Source: Psophocarpus tetragonolobus (Eukaryota > Streptophyta > Magnoliopsida > Fabales > Fabaceae). From it: a stretch of 64,000 bases of DNA. This document shows, piece by piece, positions 9,593 to 21,557 of this stretch. Below the pieces are notes generated by a model. That model was not told the DNA's origin, made no database searches, and worked only from the letters and a program-made list of their open reading frames with translations. The stretch's first letter is position 1. Every line of letters begins with the position of its first letter. The stretch covers positions 47,946,415 through 48,010,414 of the forward strand of contig CM075690.1 in assembly GCA_037954015.1 (NCBI GenBank). The letters are read 5' to 3'. A program made the translations under genes and the position numbers.

Positions 9593-12500
9593 AAATTTAA
9601 TAGAATTGTCAAAAAGGAATTTTGTATTTTTTTAAAAAATTTAACGTGCCAAAAATAGTTTTATAACAAATATCTAAAAACTTTTATGAATATGAATCTA
9701 CCGGTACATCAAACACATAACAATTTTGGTGCATTTATTTTGAGCATTTTTTATTTTTATTTTCCCAGAAAATAAAAAATAGTAATGAAAATACATTATA
9801 TTATAATTTAGAAATCATTTTTTTAGTAGCGCATTTTCATAAATCAACTTAAAATAGAAAAAAAAAAGTTATTTTCCATATTTTCAAAATAAAAACTATC
9901 TGAAAACTTAATAAAAATATTATAATTATAAAAAAAAACTATATAAATATATTTTAAAGGGTAAATTATGTTTTTATATATGAATATTTTCAATTTTTTT
10001 TATTTTGCGATAGATAATGATACTCACTAAAGTGTTAACAAAGTTATACAAATTTATATATTAAGTATTTGATTTCAAATAAATTTTAAACATTCGAATA
10101 ACATATTAAAATTATTTTATATATTTTTAATTATAGAAAAAATATTTATAAGATTATTAATATTTATAATATAGATATATTTTTTATTATTTTATATATT
10201 TTTTATTTCATGTTGCTGGAGTTCTGGGGCATTTTATCAATTTTATAATTATTTATCAGTATTTTAATTTTAAAGAAGACTTTTACTAGTATTTAAAAAT
10301 ATAATAATTAGAATACATATGTAATCCAACTTTTAAGAGTTATGAATTTGGAAGAGAAGAGTCGGACATAATAGATATATTTGTTAAATAAAGAGTATAG
10401 AGAATATTCTAATGAATATATATAAATTATTTTATAAGTTTTTCAAATAGATATATTGTTTGTTGAAGAAAATATAATTTTATTGTTTGTTAAATAACTC
10501 ATTAAGTATGATTAATTCATTCACATTTCTCTTACGGATAAAGAGTAAGAAGAATTGTTGCCCTACATGTTCCATATGCTATTAACTTCATTTTATTTTA
10601 TATAAAAAAACACTACATCCCGTTTCTTAAAAAAAAATAAATTGCTACCAACTACCCATACCATGTCATTATAACATATCTATTTTACTGTTGCAACCTA
10701 ATTAATGGTAACTTCCCTTTATTACCCTAATAACTTCCTTACTCTTCCATCTTTTCACTAATATCTTTTTTCATTTATAAACACATAATTAATGATACTA
10801 ACTTTTTATTTTATGCATAGAAAATGTGCAATTTTCACTTTTTTCTAAAATGGTTATATATTAGGTAATAAAAAATATTAACTTTCCTTTATCTTTTAAT
10901 TAGGTAATTATGGATATTTAACTTCCTATTTTTTATAAGAAAGTTACATCTTTTACGATATAATTTTTTTCACCTTTTTTCTCTAATGAATTATAAATTT
11001 TTTAATAATACAAACAGATGTGTGAAATAAAGAAAATATTTTTCAAAACTAAAACTATAACAAAATAATTTATTAATAAATGAAAAATTATTAAATAATA
11101 ATTTGAATTTATTATAACGATCAGAACGTTATTGTAACTAACAATTTAAAAAAAAAAAGGTATGGAAAAAATAAACTATTTATCAAAATGGTATCATTAA
11201 ATATTATTTTAAATTTGAAAAATGGGTATAATACGTAAATTTTCTATAAATTAAAACATAAAATATTACGTATATTTCCATTAAAATTATCATTACCTAA
11301 ATTTTCATTAAAATTGAGGTAGAATAGGAAAAAAACCTTGGTATTGTGATATACCAACAATAAATAATTAATTAATATACTTTTCAATTTCATGCATTAT
11401 AAAATTTTTGTTAATTACCATATTTATAATACGTATTAGGAATTTATTATAATGCACTAATTGATTACATATAAAAAATATATTCATTACATATATAAAA
11501 AATATATTAATACGTATTAGAAATTTATAGGTTATAGCAAATATAAATAATGTATAAAATACTAATGTTAGCATATTAGAAATTAAAAAATATATAATTA
11601 ATTTTTGTATTTTATTATTATTATTTTATTTATTTATGAATTTCTAATTTATTGATAATATTTATTGTTTCATTCCATTTTTTATGATTATACCTAATTC
11701 ATTCTATCTAATTTTTACGTTACCTTTTAATTATGCATACCAACAACAAATAGTTAATTAATATATATTTTGAATTTGATACATTATAAAATGTAACTAA
11801 TATGTCAATTTTCAATTAAAATTAAGGTACATAACACTTTATTTAATAATTTATTAAATATTTTATCCTCTCCATGTTAATGATATTTAAACCTAATTCA
11901 TTCTACCTAATTAGGTAAAATAATTTTTTATTTGATAATGTAAGGACAAAATAATATGATTATTTTTATAGTTGATTGCTCTTTTTCTATTTTAAATAGC
12001 CAAGAATAGAATTGCTCTAAAATGTATCTGTTCTAATTTAATAAGTGCAAAAATACAACTCATCATACAAGTCATCTATCATAGATTACTCAAAACATAC
12101 ATTATTATACTTTAAGTGAATTCTAATTCATCTTTTTGTTAATAGGATGTTGAAGATGTCACTGCTCATGACTATATTAACAAATGACTTAAGTGTGAAA
12201 ATATCTACAGGCTTGAGGTTATAAAAAGTTATTAATATAATAATTATTACATTCCAAAATTTGGACATAGTAAAATATGACATATTGTATATGATATGTA
12301 ATTATTTATGTTGTAGTTTTTCAAAACTCAGCAAAATATGGACAGTGTCTTCTACAAAGAACTAAGGAGAATTCTTCAAAGATGATATCATCGACCTTAA
12401 ATTCTTTGTTATCATTTAGTATTTGTTTCTTCTTTATGTTAATAACTAAAGATAATATTTTATACACAATTTCACAAGAAAGCTGAAGATTGTCCTGAAC

Positions 12501-13019
12501 TGCAATCATTGTTTGGTCTTCCAATTAAAGAAAATTTCATTACTCTAAAGCCATAATAACAACACATATTAAGCAGATACATTTTATCGTTATTTATATG
12601 ATATTATTTTATATATTACTAAATCTAAGTTAAAATAGTATACAAAAATATACATAAATAATAATATTTATAAATTGTATAATTAAATATATTAAATGAA
12701 AATAGAAATACAAACACATAGGCATGACAATGTCTGTGTTTTCACTAGTATTAATATAAACTAAATATATGAAAAATATTTTATATATTTTATCAAAAAT
12801 TAAAATTTTAATAAAATATTATAATAATTATAAAATTATTTTTTATTTTATATGATATTATAGATTTTTTATCTTTATTTTAAAAAAGAAAATATTCAGT
12901 ATAAAAGTGTCCTACAATATACTTCAATTCTTGCATTTTAAAATAAAGAAACTTAGCTTCCTTGACTGTGGCCGAATTAGTAAAAATAAAGATACAAATG
13001 TTACACTAATCATTTACAA
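9593..13019. other. Very AT-rich intergenic DNA, no supported gene
   Basis: Open frames here are short and biased towards Asn/Ile/Lys/Phe, as expected by chance in AT-rich DNA. One dispersed repeat pair is visible: the ATACCAACAATAAATAATTA region at about 11352-11405 recurs in diverged form at about 11738-11795. Nothing else was recognised. Confidence 0.6.
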
Positions 13020-13640
13020 CACCTATTTAAGCCAAATGGGACATTAGTGTCTAACTAGTAATTTATGTAACACTAATGTCTCTGGAGTAACATTAAACTC
13101 AAGCCTAAGTGGGACTTTAGCCAAATGTAACATTAATGTCTGACAAAGGTCCAACAAGTCTTAAGCATAACATAAATGATTATTAAGAATACTGACAATT
13201 GACAGTGACTAATAGCATCCAATTGTAACACTAATAATTAACTAAAATCCATTTAGGCCTAAACAAAGTAGTGTGACTGAGGCCAACAAACCATACATGT
13301 AACATTAATTATTATTGAGGAAACTATCGATTAACAATGATCCAATAAGATCCAAGGATAACACTAATAATTGATCAAAACCCATTTAGGCCAAAATGTA
13401 ACATTTATGTATAACTTAGACCCAACAAACCCTAAGTGTGACATTAATGATTATTAAAGATAATAATGATTGAGAATGACCATAAGATTCAAGTGTTAAA
13501 CTAATAACTAACCAAACTTCATTTAGGCATAAACATAGCATTAATGTGTGAGTAAGACCCAACAAACGCTAAATGTAACAATAATTATTATTGAGGACAC
13601 TAGTGGTTGACAATGGTCTAAGACCCAAGTGTAACACAAG
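13020..13640. repeat. Degenerate ~135-bp tandem repeat, about 4-5 units
   Basis: The anchor word CATTTAGGC or close variants recurs near 13114, 13251, 13384 and 13521, spacing 133-137 bp. Each unit also holds GTAACATTAATG-like and CCAACAAACCCTAAG-like words in the same order. Similar diverged words reappear at about 14280-14480 and 14885-14945, suggesting the array was once longer and was split by the two elements lying between those positions. Confidence 0.7.
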
Positions 13641-13649
13641 AGGATTTCA

Positions 13650-14285
13650 ATTAGCACCTACCATATATAATTTGAAGTGACACCTACTTTTATAAATTTT
13701 TCTCAAATTTCCATTTTACCCCTAAACCTAATTCCTCATCTCTTCCTTAACTCTCCGGCAAAAGCTTGTCGGGAAGTTGAAAAAATTTGAATTTCTTTTA
13801 ACTCTTTGGTGAACTCTTGCTAGAGAGTTTAAAATTTTTTTAACTCTCCAATGAGAGAGCTCAAGGTAGAGTTAAAAAAATTTGAAATTTTTTTAACTCT
13901 ACGGTGAGCTCTCACCAGAGAGTTAAAATTTTCAAATTTGAAATAGTACACATTGGAGAAATAAAAGGAAATAAGGTACTACTATTTCCTAGGCTAAAGT
14001 ATTTGAGTGCCAATTAAATGAAATAACATACTCATCTCTCACATATAGGATTTCTACCAATTAAAATGTTGTAGATTAGAACATAAAATTTAATTCCTAT
14101 TGAAACTAAAGGTCTTTCCTATACGATACATGAACAACATGCTTGCAACATTTTACTCTCTCGAAAACTGTTACAGGAGAGTAAAAAAATTTTCAAATTT
14201 TTTAGTCTCCAATTACAATTTTGGCGAAGAGTAAAAGAATTTGCAAAATTTTTTTACTCTCTGGGAAACCGCTGTCAAGACTAAA
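13650..14285. repeat. Dispersed repeat sharing sequence with the 48.7-63.1 kb satellite
   Basis: The first ~115 bp (AATTTGAAGTGACACCTACT at about 13670, then AATTTCCATTTTACCCCTAA and a CT-rich run) match in order the satellite core found at 48861 and elsewhere. The last ~45 bp (AATTTGCAAAATTTTTTTAC, then TCT and GGGAAACC) match a segment near 49605-49655 inside the first satellite unit. The middle contains several TTAACTCT/AGAGTTAA modules in both orientations. Non-coding. Confidence 0.55.
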
Positions 14286-14483
14286 ACGTAACGTTACATT
14301 AATCTAAGACTAAGGTCTACCAAGCCCCAAAGTCCAACTTTAACAATTCTCCTGGACACATATAAGACCAAATTGTAAGATTAAATATTTAAAGTGATCC
14401 AGTAACACTTAAGTGTAGAATTAATCATTGATTCGGATCCATTCAGCCACAAATCTAGCATATAGGGGTCAGCAAGACTCAAG

Positions 14484-14886
14484 TGTATCACAAATGAGAC
14501 AATTTCTTTTAGCATCCCTTTATTTCCTATTCACACTCTCTCAATATTTACAATTTTCTGCAAAACTCCGAAACATCCTTATCCTCCACCAAAGTTTTTT
14601 GAAAGACCATCACCTAGCTCATGACTGCACACGTACTTTTACCCACCTCTTTCAAAGATTACATTGGTTTCTTCATTTCGCACTCTCACCCTCTTTAAAC
14701 ATATATCTTTTTCACCTTTATTTTTAGGAACTTCCCTTGCATGTATGTTCAAAGAGGGTCAGTGTGCTCTTTCAAAGAGGTTGGTAGAGGTCCATATGCA
14801 TATAAGGGGGTGCTTTGGAGTTTTGCAGAAAATTGTAAATACTGAGGGATGCGAATAGCAAATGAGGGAGTGTTAAAAGAAACTAG
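14484..14886. mobile_element. MITE-like element with ~80-bp terminal inverted repeats
   Basis: The left arm (about 14488-14582) and right arm (about 14800-14880) are reverse complements over about 80 bp with few mismatches. The best block is TTTACAATTTTCTGCAAAAC (left) against its exact complement on the right. The middle of roughly 220 bp has no recognisable coding sequence. Long inverted ends with a small body suggest a Mutator-like MITE or a foldback element. It lies inside the ~135-bp repeat region. A target duplication could not be fixed by eye. Confidence 0.7.
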
Positions 14887-14945
14887 CCACGAATAATCAT
14901 TAAGGATAATTAGATGGACCTAATTGTAATACTAATAATTGACAT

Positions 14946-15380
14946 AGCCCAATATCATATTCTCAATCAATTAGTCTCCAGAAACTGTGTTCTGTATTTT
15001 ACTTTTTAAATTATGAATTAACTCTTTTTCTAATTATTTAATTTTTCCATTTTATTCTATCGATCCATTATTATATATAAATAACCTTCTATCATTTTTT
15101 ATTCTATTTTTGTTTCACTTTAACTTTTATTTTTTCTATTCTAAAATAATTTTTATTTTCATATTCATAATCTATTTTTTAATTTGTTCCATTTTAATCT
15201 AGCTCATAACTGTTAGATGATATAAAAGGAAATACTGATTTATTTGATAGTATTCCATAGAATTATAAAGTTTTTAAATTGAATAAAACATTAAAAAGAA
15301 TCTTCAGATAAATTAGTAATTAGAACAAGTCTATTTGTAATAATAAAGGTAAAAAAATACAAGCTTAAAACTATGAAAGA
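14946..15380. other. AT-rich intergenic DNA
   Basis: No gene or element end was recognised. It ends with CTATGAAAGA immediately before the first gypsy B LTR fragment. Confidence 0.5.
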
Positions 15381-15674
15381 TGTAACATCCCAAAATTCAA
15401 AATATAAGTATTCAAATAATCATTCAGTTAAGAGAGATTAGATTGTAAAAAAAGTTAAAATAAAGATTCATTGGAATTTAAAAGATTAAGAATCTATTAC
15501 TCTGAAGCAATTATTATAGTTTAGATAAAATACTTGCTATATTTGAATTGATGATCCTTAACAATGATATATGTATTTATCATATTTATATATATATATA
15601 TATATATTAATTTTATAGAAAATATATTTGATATGAAAATATAATGTAGAATTTAGATAATATGGTCTTATATA
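15381..15674 (+). repeat. Gypsy B LTR, left fragment (first ~290 bp)
   Basis: It starts TGTAACATCCCAAAATTC and follows the other two LTRs, including the TA dinucleotide run (about 15588-15606). It breaks off after GGTCTTATA, where sequence jumps to the 3' part of the internal region. The remaining ~1.25 kb of the LTR is missing. Confidence 0.8.
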
Positions 15675-16088
15675 ATTCTAAAAAGAGTTGGGCTCGTTGC
15701 TTACCAATTGGCTCTCCCCCCATGACTATCAAACCTTCATGATGTCTTCCATGCTTCTCAATTCCGGAAGTACATAAAAGATGTCTCACATATTCTAGCT
15801 ACTGAGTCAATACAATTAAAAAGTAATTTGACTGTTAAGCCCAATCTTGTTCAAATCATTGACAAGAGCACTAAAACTTTGAGGAACATGATAATCCCAT
15901 TGGTAAAGATGATTTAGGAGGGATTGACTCCAAAAGAGGTTACATGGGAACATAAGGAGGATGCCAGACAACAATATTCACATCTCTTCAATTGAAGTAT
16001 ATTACCATTAAATGTAGATCAATGTGTTATTTGTTAATTTTATTAGTGATGTTAATTTTAGGGACGAAATTCTCTGAGGCAGCAGGAA
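15675..16088 (+). pseudogene. Gypsy B internal fragment: integrase tail and chromodomain remnant
   Basis: This is colinear with 29776-30189: AAAAAGAGTTGGGC, then the integrase C-terminal words (roughly VAYQLAL-like), ending with the GLTP...ATWE...EEDARQQYS chromodomain-like tail. It has its own stops. The preceding ~4 kb of internal sequence is absent, so this is what remains of a first internal region lying between two LTRs. Confidence 0.75.
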
Positions 16089-16269
16089 GTGTAACATCCC
16101 AAAATTTAAAATACAAATATTTGAATAATCATTCAGTTAAAATAAAGATCATTGGAATTTAAAAGATTTATAATCTATTATTATAAAATGATTATTATAG
16201 TTTAGCTAAAATACTTGCTATATGTGAATTGGTGATCCTTAACAATGATATATGTATTTATCATATTTG

Positions 16270-16317
<48 letters not shown>

Positions 16318-17664
16318 TCTATAGAAAATATATTTGATATGAAAATATAATGTAGAATTTAGATAAGATGGTCTTATATTTCATTTTCTCTTATATATCA
16401 TATTTAATATAATGAAAGAAAAATAAAGTAAAAATAATATATTATATTTCGTTAGATAAAATTAAAAGATTAAACTATTATGATTTTTTAATAAAAAAAT
16501 AAGTTAGGTGAAGATAATGCTCTTTTTAAAATAATATATAGTAAGATAAGATAAATAATATTTGATTTCATTTTAAATTTGAACCATAAACTAATCTTTC
16601 ATCAAAATAAGCCATTATATAGAGTTAAGTAGTTCCTTCAAACAATTATAGATTAGTTGACTATTCAAGGGTTGAGAAAGATTGACAGAAGAGTAAAGGA
16701 AAACAAATTAAAGAGTGATCTCGGTTCAAGAGGAGAGTAAAACTCTTTTTTAAACTCAGCCATGATATAATTTTATTGTGGACTTGTTATTAACCAAAAT
16801 CCTCAAGTTGTGAAAATTGTGATTTATTTTATAAATTTATATTGATTATGTTATAGTAACTATTTGAGATACCTATATTTGGGATGGGATGAACTTGTGA
16901 TACCTCCATTTAATATGGGGAAGAGGTTTTAGATACCTCCATCTGGAATGGGGAAGAGATTCAACATACCTCCACAATAGCTTTGGGAAGGCAATAGGAT
17001 GCCATTATATGGATATGAGCTTATAAACATTTTGAAAAATCTATTGAAAACCTAGTTTTGGGAGCCGAAGACTGAAGTGAGCGATCATGAGTATCACTAT
17101 ACTTTATGGATTGTGTGTTTGCATGAGGATGTTAAATCAAAAACTATTTTTATCGTGTTTATTATTATTGCTAGAAATTATTTAGATTAAATCATAATTT
17201 ATGTATAAAGAAAAATATTTTTTATCATTATGGGTACCATGTTTGTTTTTTCTAAATTTCGTACCAGTTGAGAACAAAACTAATTGCGAACCTTTTTTTG
17301 AACTCATTTTATTTACTGGGATTATCATCTTATGAAAAGTGTTGTTTTTAGAGTCAGAAGAGGAAGAAGTTGTGGAGACTAAAGAGGCGTGAAGACTTAG
17401 TCGCTAGCTTATTGAGAATTCAAAATTTTTTACTTATTTAGAAGGAACATTTTGTTATTTCAATTATCTTTTAGATTTGTGTTAGAGACGTCTGCATTTG
17501 AGAATTGAATTTTGTAAGGACCTGTGTTTTATTCACCTTCTTTTAATATTAGGAGATATTTTTGACTTATTATTTCAAAAGTTTATTTATTTTCATTATT
17601 CTTTACTTATTATGCTATGAGTTGTTATTGTAACGAAGAACATTATATTATGATATGAAAGCAG
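16089..17664 (+). repeat. Gypsy B LTR, middle copy (about 1.58 kb)
   Basis: It starts TGTAACATCCCAAAATTT and is colinear with the copy at 30190, including a long TA microsatellite (about 16271-16312) and the GATACCTCCATTTAATATGG region. The 3' edge is uncertain: both copies agree to GAAGAACATTAT near 17645. It serves as the 5' LTR of the fuller internal region. Confidence 0.8.
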
Positions 17665-17756
17665 TTTGATCCTAAATCGGACTGTGGTAATGGGTTTCTT
17701 TTTTAAAAAAATCAAATGTGAGTGCATAGGACTGCTTATTAGAGTTATAAAATTGC
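17665..17756 (+). other. Gypsy B internal leader, upstream of the element C insertion
   Basis: About 90 bp of non-coding sequence lie between the end of the middle B LTR and the target duplication of element C. A convincing tRNA primer-binding site was not found. The internal sequence resumes at 25898. Confidence 0.5.
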
Positions 17757-17761
17757 ATGTT
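17757..17761. repeat. Target-site duplication of element C, left copy (ATGTT)
   Basis: ATGTT directly precedes the LTR start TGATGCATTC and is repeated exactly after the 3' LTR at 25893-25897. A 5-bp duplication is the normal size for Ty3/gypsy integration, so the edges of element C are firmly set. Confidence 0.95.
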
Positions 17762-18511
17762 TGATGCATTCTCCCCAAGCAAGGGCCCTATCACTAGGGC
17801 CATGGCTAGGAGAATAGAAGAAGACATGGCTAGAGTAGAGGGAGGAACATCTCACCTCCATATGACCATCAAGTTATGCAAGCCATGACTTATTTACTTG
17901 TAATTTTTATTTTAGAAACCTATGATTTTATTTTGGACATGTATTAGTCCATTTAATTTTTTAGGAGGTGTCTTAGTAATAAGAAGGGGTAAGATTAGCT
18001 TTTGGGCCTTTATTTAGGAAATAAGGGGGTAGTTTGATAAATACACCCTCTTTTGCTAAATAAAACCCAAAACTAATAAAGGAGTAATCTTGGCCCTTGG
18101 ATGAGGTAGCTTGGGCACCAATTCTCATCTAAAGGAGGGTATTGATTGGACTTTGGGCTTCAATCCTCCTCCCTTGGATGACTCCTTTTAATCCTAGCCC
18201 TTCATTTCCTTCATGACTTGTCCAAGAGGTTAGCTCTCTCTATAAAAAGGTGCTCCTTCACACTCTTGTATTTTTTACACTTGATTGAATAGAAAAACCT
18301 TGAGTTGGCCAAAATTCTCTTAGTGTCCACCCTTCTCTCTTTGAGAATTCCTTAGGTTTTTATCAAGGGTTCCATCCCTTTTGGCAAACTTTCCCTCTTA
18401 GGCTTATCTTACCTTAAGTGGCGCCTAAAACCACCTCACTTCTTACCTCTCCACAAACCATTTCACCAAAGAAGAAAACCTCTAGAAAAAGATCAAGGGA
18501 GGCATGCATCA
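17762..18511 (+). repeat. Gypsy C 5' LTR (750 bp)
   Basis: It begins TGATGCATTCTCCCCAAG and ends GGGAGGCATGCATCA, matching the 3' LTR at 25143-25892 in length. Its first ~120 bp still encode the C-terminal residues of the integrase reading frame. A TATA box, TATAAAAAGG, is at 18241-18250 and would direct genomic RNA. Confidence 0.95.
18241..18250 (+). promoter_or_regulatory. TATA box in the gypsy C 5' LTR
   Basis: TATAAAAAGG lies in a C/T-rich context about 270 bp before the LTR end. The same box occurs in the 3' LTR at about 25622-25630 and in the truncated relative near 63593. Confidence 0.7.
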
Positions 18512-18513
18512 TT

Positions 18514-18526
18514 TGGTATCTAGAGC
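18514..18526 (+). promoter_or_regulatory. Gypsy C primer-binding site (initiator tRNA-Met type)
   Basis: TGGTATCTAGAGC starts two bases after the 5' LTR. It resembles the common plant primer site TGGTATCAGAGC, complementary to the 3' end of initiator tRNA-Met, with one extra base. Confidence 0.75.
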
Positions 18527-20453
18527 ATTGGTTCTAGAGGTCTAAACTCTCTTCCTATCTCATTTATTTTTTCTTTCCGTTTTCCTATTTTATTTTATCT
18601 TTAATTTCCGCAATTTTTTCTAGCTTTCCATTGTTGTTTATCATTTCCATTTATGTCTTGAGTTTATTGTTTTGAGTTATAGTTTATTTGCACCATTTAT
18701 TTTTTGCTTGATGCAATTTATATTGTTCTTTTCTTTGCATCTACGTCTCTCCCATATTCATTAATTTCCGCTTAAGCTTTGAGTTGGGTGCTTTCTTGAT
18801 TGAATTTTGGTTTTGAGAATTTCTTGCTAAAAATCCATGTCGTTGTGGTGAATTCCACAACCTTGTGGTCAAGAAATTTAGACCAAATTCTTGTGTTTCC
18901 TTGCACCTAGTTGCCTTGTTTTTGTTTTATTTTTAGCTTTTATTTTTCACTTTTATACTCTTGTGTAGTTGTCTATAAGTCATGTTTATAGTTTCCCATT
19001 TTGTCTATTAATTCCTTTTAAGTTTAGCCTCTTTTGTTTTTACAAAAAAAAATTTGAAACTTCTTAAATTGAGCAACATAGAGGGTCATACCTCATGTCT
19101 AAGTCTCTTTAGAAGTTCATGTGCTTTTAGTTTCAAGCATATTCTTAAAAAAAAATTCAAAAATAGTTGCTCAATTTCCTTTGTCTTTATTTTCCTTATA
19201 CGTATAATTTGTAGCTCATTTGTGTGGTAAAGGTAGTTCTTGTTTGTGGGTGCTTTCACTTAAGCTATAAGTTTGGTATTTGTGTTCAACAAATTACTAA
19301 AAACTTAACAAAGCTTTAGTCCAGTGGCACACCAAACTACTAAACCATTAACACATCTATAGCTACTTTGCATTTTGAAGTCATTTCTAATAGTACCTAA
19401 ATTGTTGCTTTTAATTTTCTTTATTGTTCCAAGAGCATAACTCTTTTTTATCAAGCACTAAATTCACAATCAATTTAGGTGCATCTAGTAAATATTCAAA
19501 AAAAAAAAAAAAGAAAACAAAGTCTAAAATAAAATACAAAAAAAACAACGAAGGATTCAAAAAAAAAAAAAAGAGAAGAAACAAAAGAAAAGAAAGTTTG
19601 AAAAAAATTCATTTGATGTACCTAACGTAAAATTAGCAAGTGCTTCAACTTTGAACTTGGAACCTTAAAAGAAATTTTATTACTTTTGGTACACTAGAAC
19701 TTGATATTTGTATTCTTCTACTCTTTAATCTAGTGTCATTCTTAGGTATTCCATTGTGTGCTCTCTTTCTTTTGTTTACCTTTTAGTTGTTGCTTGTCTT
19801 TTAAATCATCTTTCTAGTTTGTCTTATATACTCTTACCATTTGGTTAAGTGTCCTTTTGATTTGTTATCTTTTATTATTTTTTGAGTTTCTATTCGCACC
19901 TCCCCTTGCTACTTTTGGTTTCTTTGGTTTGTGTGTTAGTGTCACTTTTGGGAGAAAGCTTGAAAAAGGAGCTTACCACAAGGGTAGCATATTTTGGAAG
20001 GTTGGACTAAGAGCCTAAGGGATCACCTCAAAAGGAAATACACCTAGTCGTGAGGACTTTGATTTGAGGGAGCATTTGGAGAATCATTTTTTGAAAACTT
20101 TACTTTTTATTTAATTTGGGTGTATTAATTTTGTAGTTGGGAGTTTGAGTGCCCTTAAGGCCCTCCCTTTGGTTGTAATAAAATTTAATCAATTTTTTAG
20201 TTTCTCGAAAATTAGGTGAAGAAGGAAGAAGTGGTACACTTCCTTCAACACCTTAGGAGCTCGCTTTAGATCCCTTCTCTTTTGAATTTTTGCTTTAAAA
20301 TTCTTGCTTTATTTTTCTTATTCAAAGCGCTTAGAAGGCTAAAGAGTTCCAAAGACTCATCAAGCCATTTTAGGCAAGAAAACACAAAAAGAGAGGGGTG
20401 TTTGTTTGTGAAAATTTTTTAGCCACCTTTTTCCTCTTAGAAATTCAAGCACA
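18527..20453 (+). other. Gypsy C untranslated leader (about 1.9 kb)
   Basis: T-rich, non-coding sequence lies between the primer site and gag, with A-runs at 19498-19575 that create a lysine-rich chance frame. Long leaders are normal in plant gypsy elements; packaging signals probably lie here but cannot be identified. Confidence 0.7.
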
Positions 20454-21557
20454 ATGACATCACACACCCACTCTAGTGCTCATAGTTATTCATCAAACAA
20501 GAGTGTAAACCAAAGAAATATTTCTAAAGATTACACTCTAGAAAACTTAAACATGGACTTTAGGGAGTGGATGGCAAAAGAACAAGAGAGAAGAGAAGAA
20601 AAAAGGAGAGAAAAAGAGTCCAAGGAGAAAAGAAAAATAAAAGAAAGAGAGGAAGAAAAGAGAGAAAAAAGAGAGAAAGAAGAGAGAAGAATAAGAGAAA
20701 GGAGAGAAGATGAAGAAAGGAGATAAAGAAAAGAAAGAGAAAGAAGAAAAGAGAAAGAAGAAGAAAAAAGAAAGCATGGGAATGGTGAGAATTACAAAAT
20801 GAAAGGGATAGTCTTAGGTTCCCCATCTATACATACCCATAGGAGTGAAAGTGAGGAAGAATACTACAATCATCCTAGGAGAAACTCCCATTCATCCATG
20901 CATAATAATGGGGCCCCTCCAAGGGAGCCCAAAATTGATCTCCCCCCATTTCATGGGAGGGAAGATGTGGAAGCCTACCTTGATTGGGAAATCAAGGTAG
21001 AACAACTCTTCACTTGCCAGGAGGTAAGAGAAGAAAGAAAGGTTCCAATGGCAACCCTTAGCTTCCAAGGGCATGCCATGCATTGGTGGGTTGGGTTAAC
21101 CAATGAGAGAATCCGCACCAATATGTCTTCCATAAGATATTGGAATGATCTTAGAAGTGCTCTAAGAAGAAGGCATATTCCCTCTTGGTATGAAAGAGAT
21201 CTTTTGGATAGACTCCAAAGGCTAAGGCAAACCAACCATAGTATAGAAGAGTATAGACAAAAGATGGAACTTCTTATCTTGAGGGCGGGTATCATTGAGG
21301 AACCCAAGGCCACTATGGCAAGGTTTTTGTGTGGGTTGAGCCCCGAAATTCGTGATAAGGTGGAGCTCTTCTCATACAATTCCCTTGATGAGTTAGTTCA
21401 ACTTTGCATCAAAGTGGAAAATCAACTTAGAAGGAAAACTTTTAAAAAGGATAACCCACCTTATGTAAAGAGGGACCAACCTACGGGGAACTCTTTCAAG
21501 ATTTACCCCAAAGAGGAACATCCCAAGCACTTCAAAGAGCATAAAACATCACATTAG
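20454..21557 (+). pseudogene. Gypsy C Gag (retrotransposon gag domain), one stop and one frameshift
   Basis: Gag forms the particle that packages element RNA. From ATG at 20454, about 40 Ser/Asn-rich residues lead into a highly charged Arg/Glu/Lys stretch, probably a coiled coil. A TAA at 20724-20726 interrupts it, but the same frame continues into the conserved gag core: IDLPPFHGREDVEAYLDWE (about 20930), HAMHWWVGL (about 21080), RRRHIPSWYERDLLDRLQ and TMARFLCGLSPEIRDKVEL. The frame ends at TAG 21555-21557, while the zinc knuckle continues in another frame, so a short indel lies near 21550. The basic/acidic N-terminal run is unusually repetitive. Confidence 0.88.

Noticed and set aside
12321..12524. 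67-codon minus-strand frame
   Set aside because: No recognisable domain or neighbouring exon; length is within chance for this region.
14428..14858. Two overlapping frames of 64-99 codons
   Set aside because: They lie across the inverted-repeat element at 14484-14886 and show no domain.
19424..19630. Lysine-rich 68-codon frame
   Set aside because: Produced by A-runs in the gypsy C leader; no relation to gag.
20547..20826. Phe/Ser/Leu-rich frames opposite the start of gypsy C gag
   Set aside because: Antisense shadow of the purine-rich Arg/Glu/Lys coding stretch.
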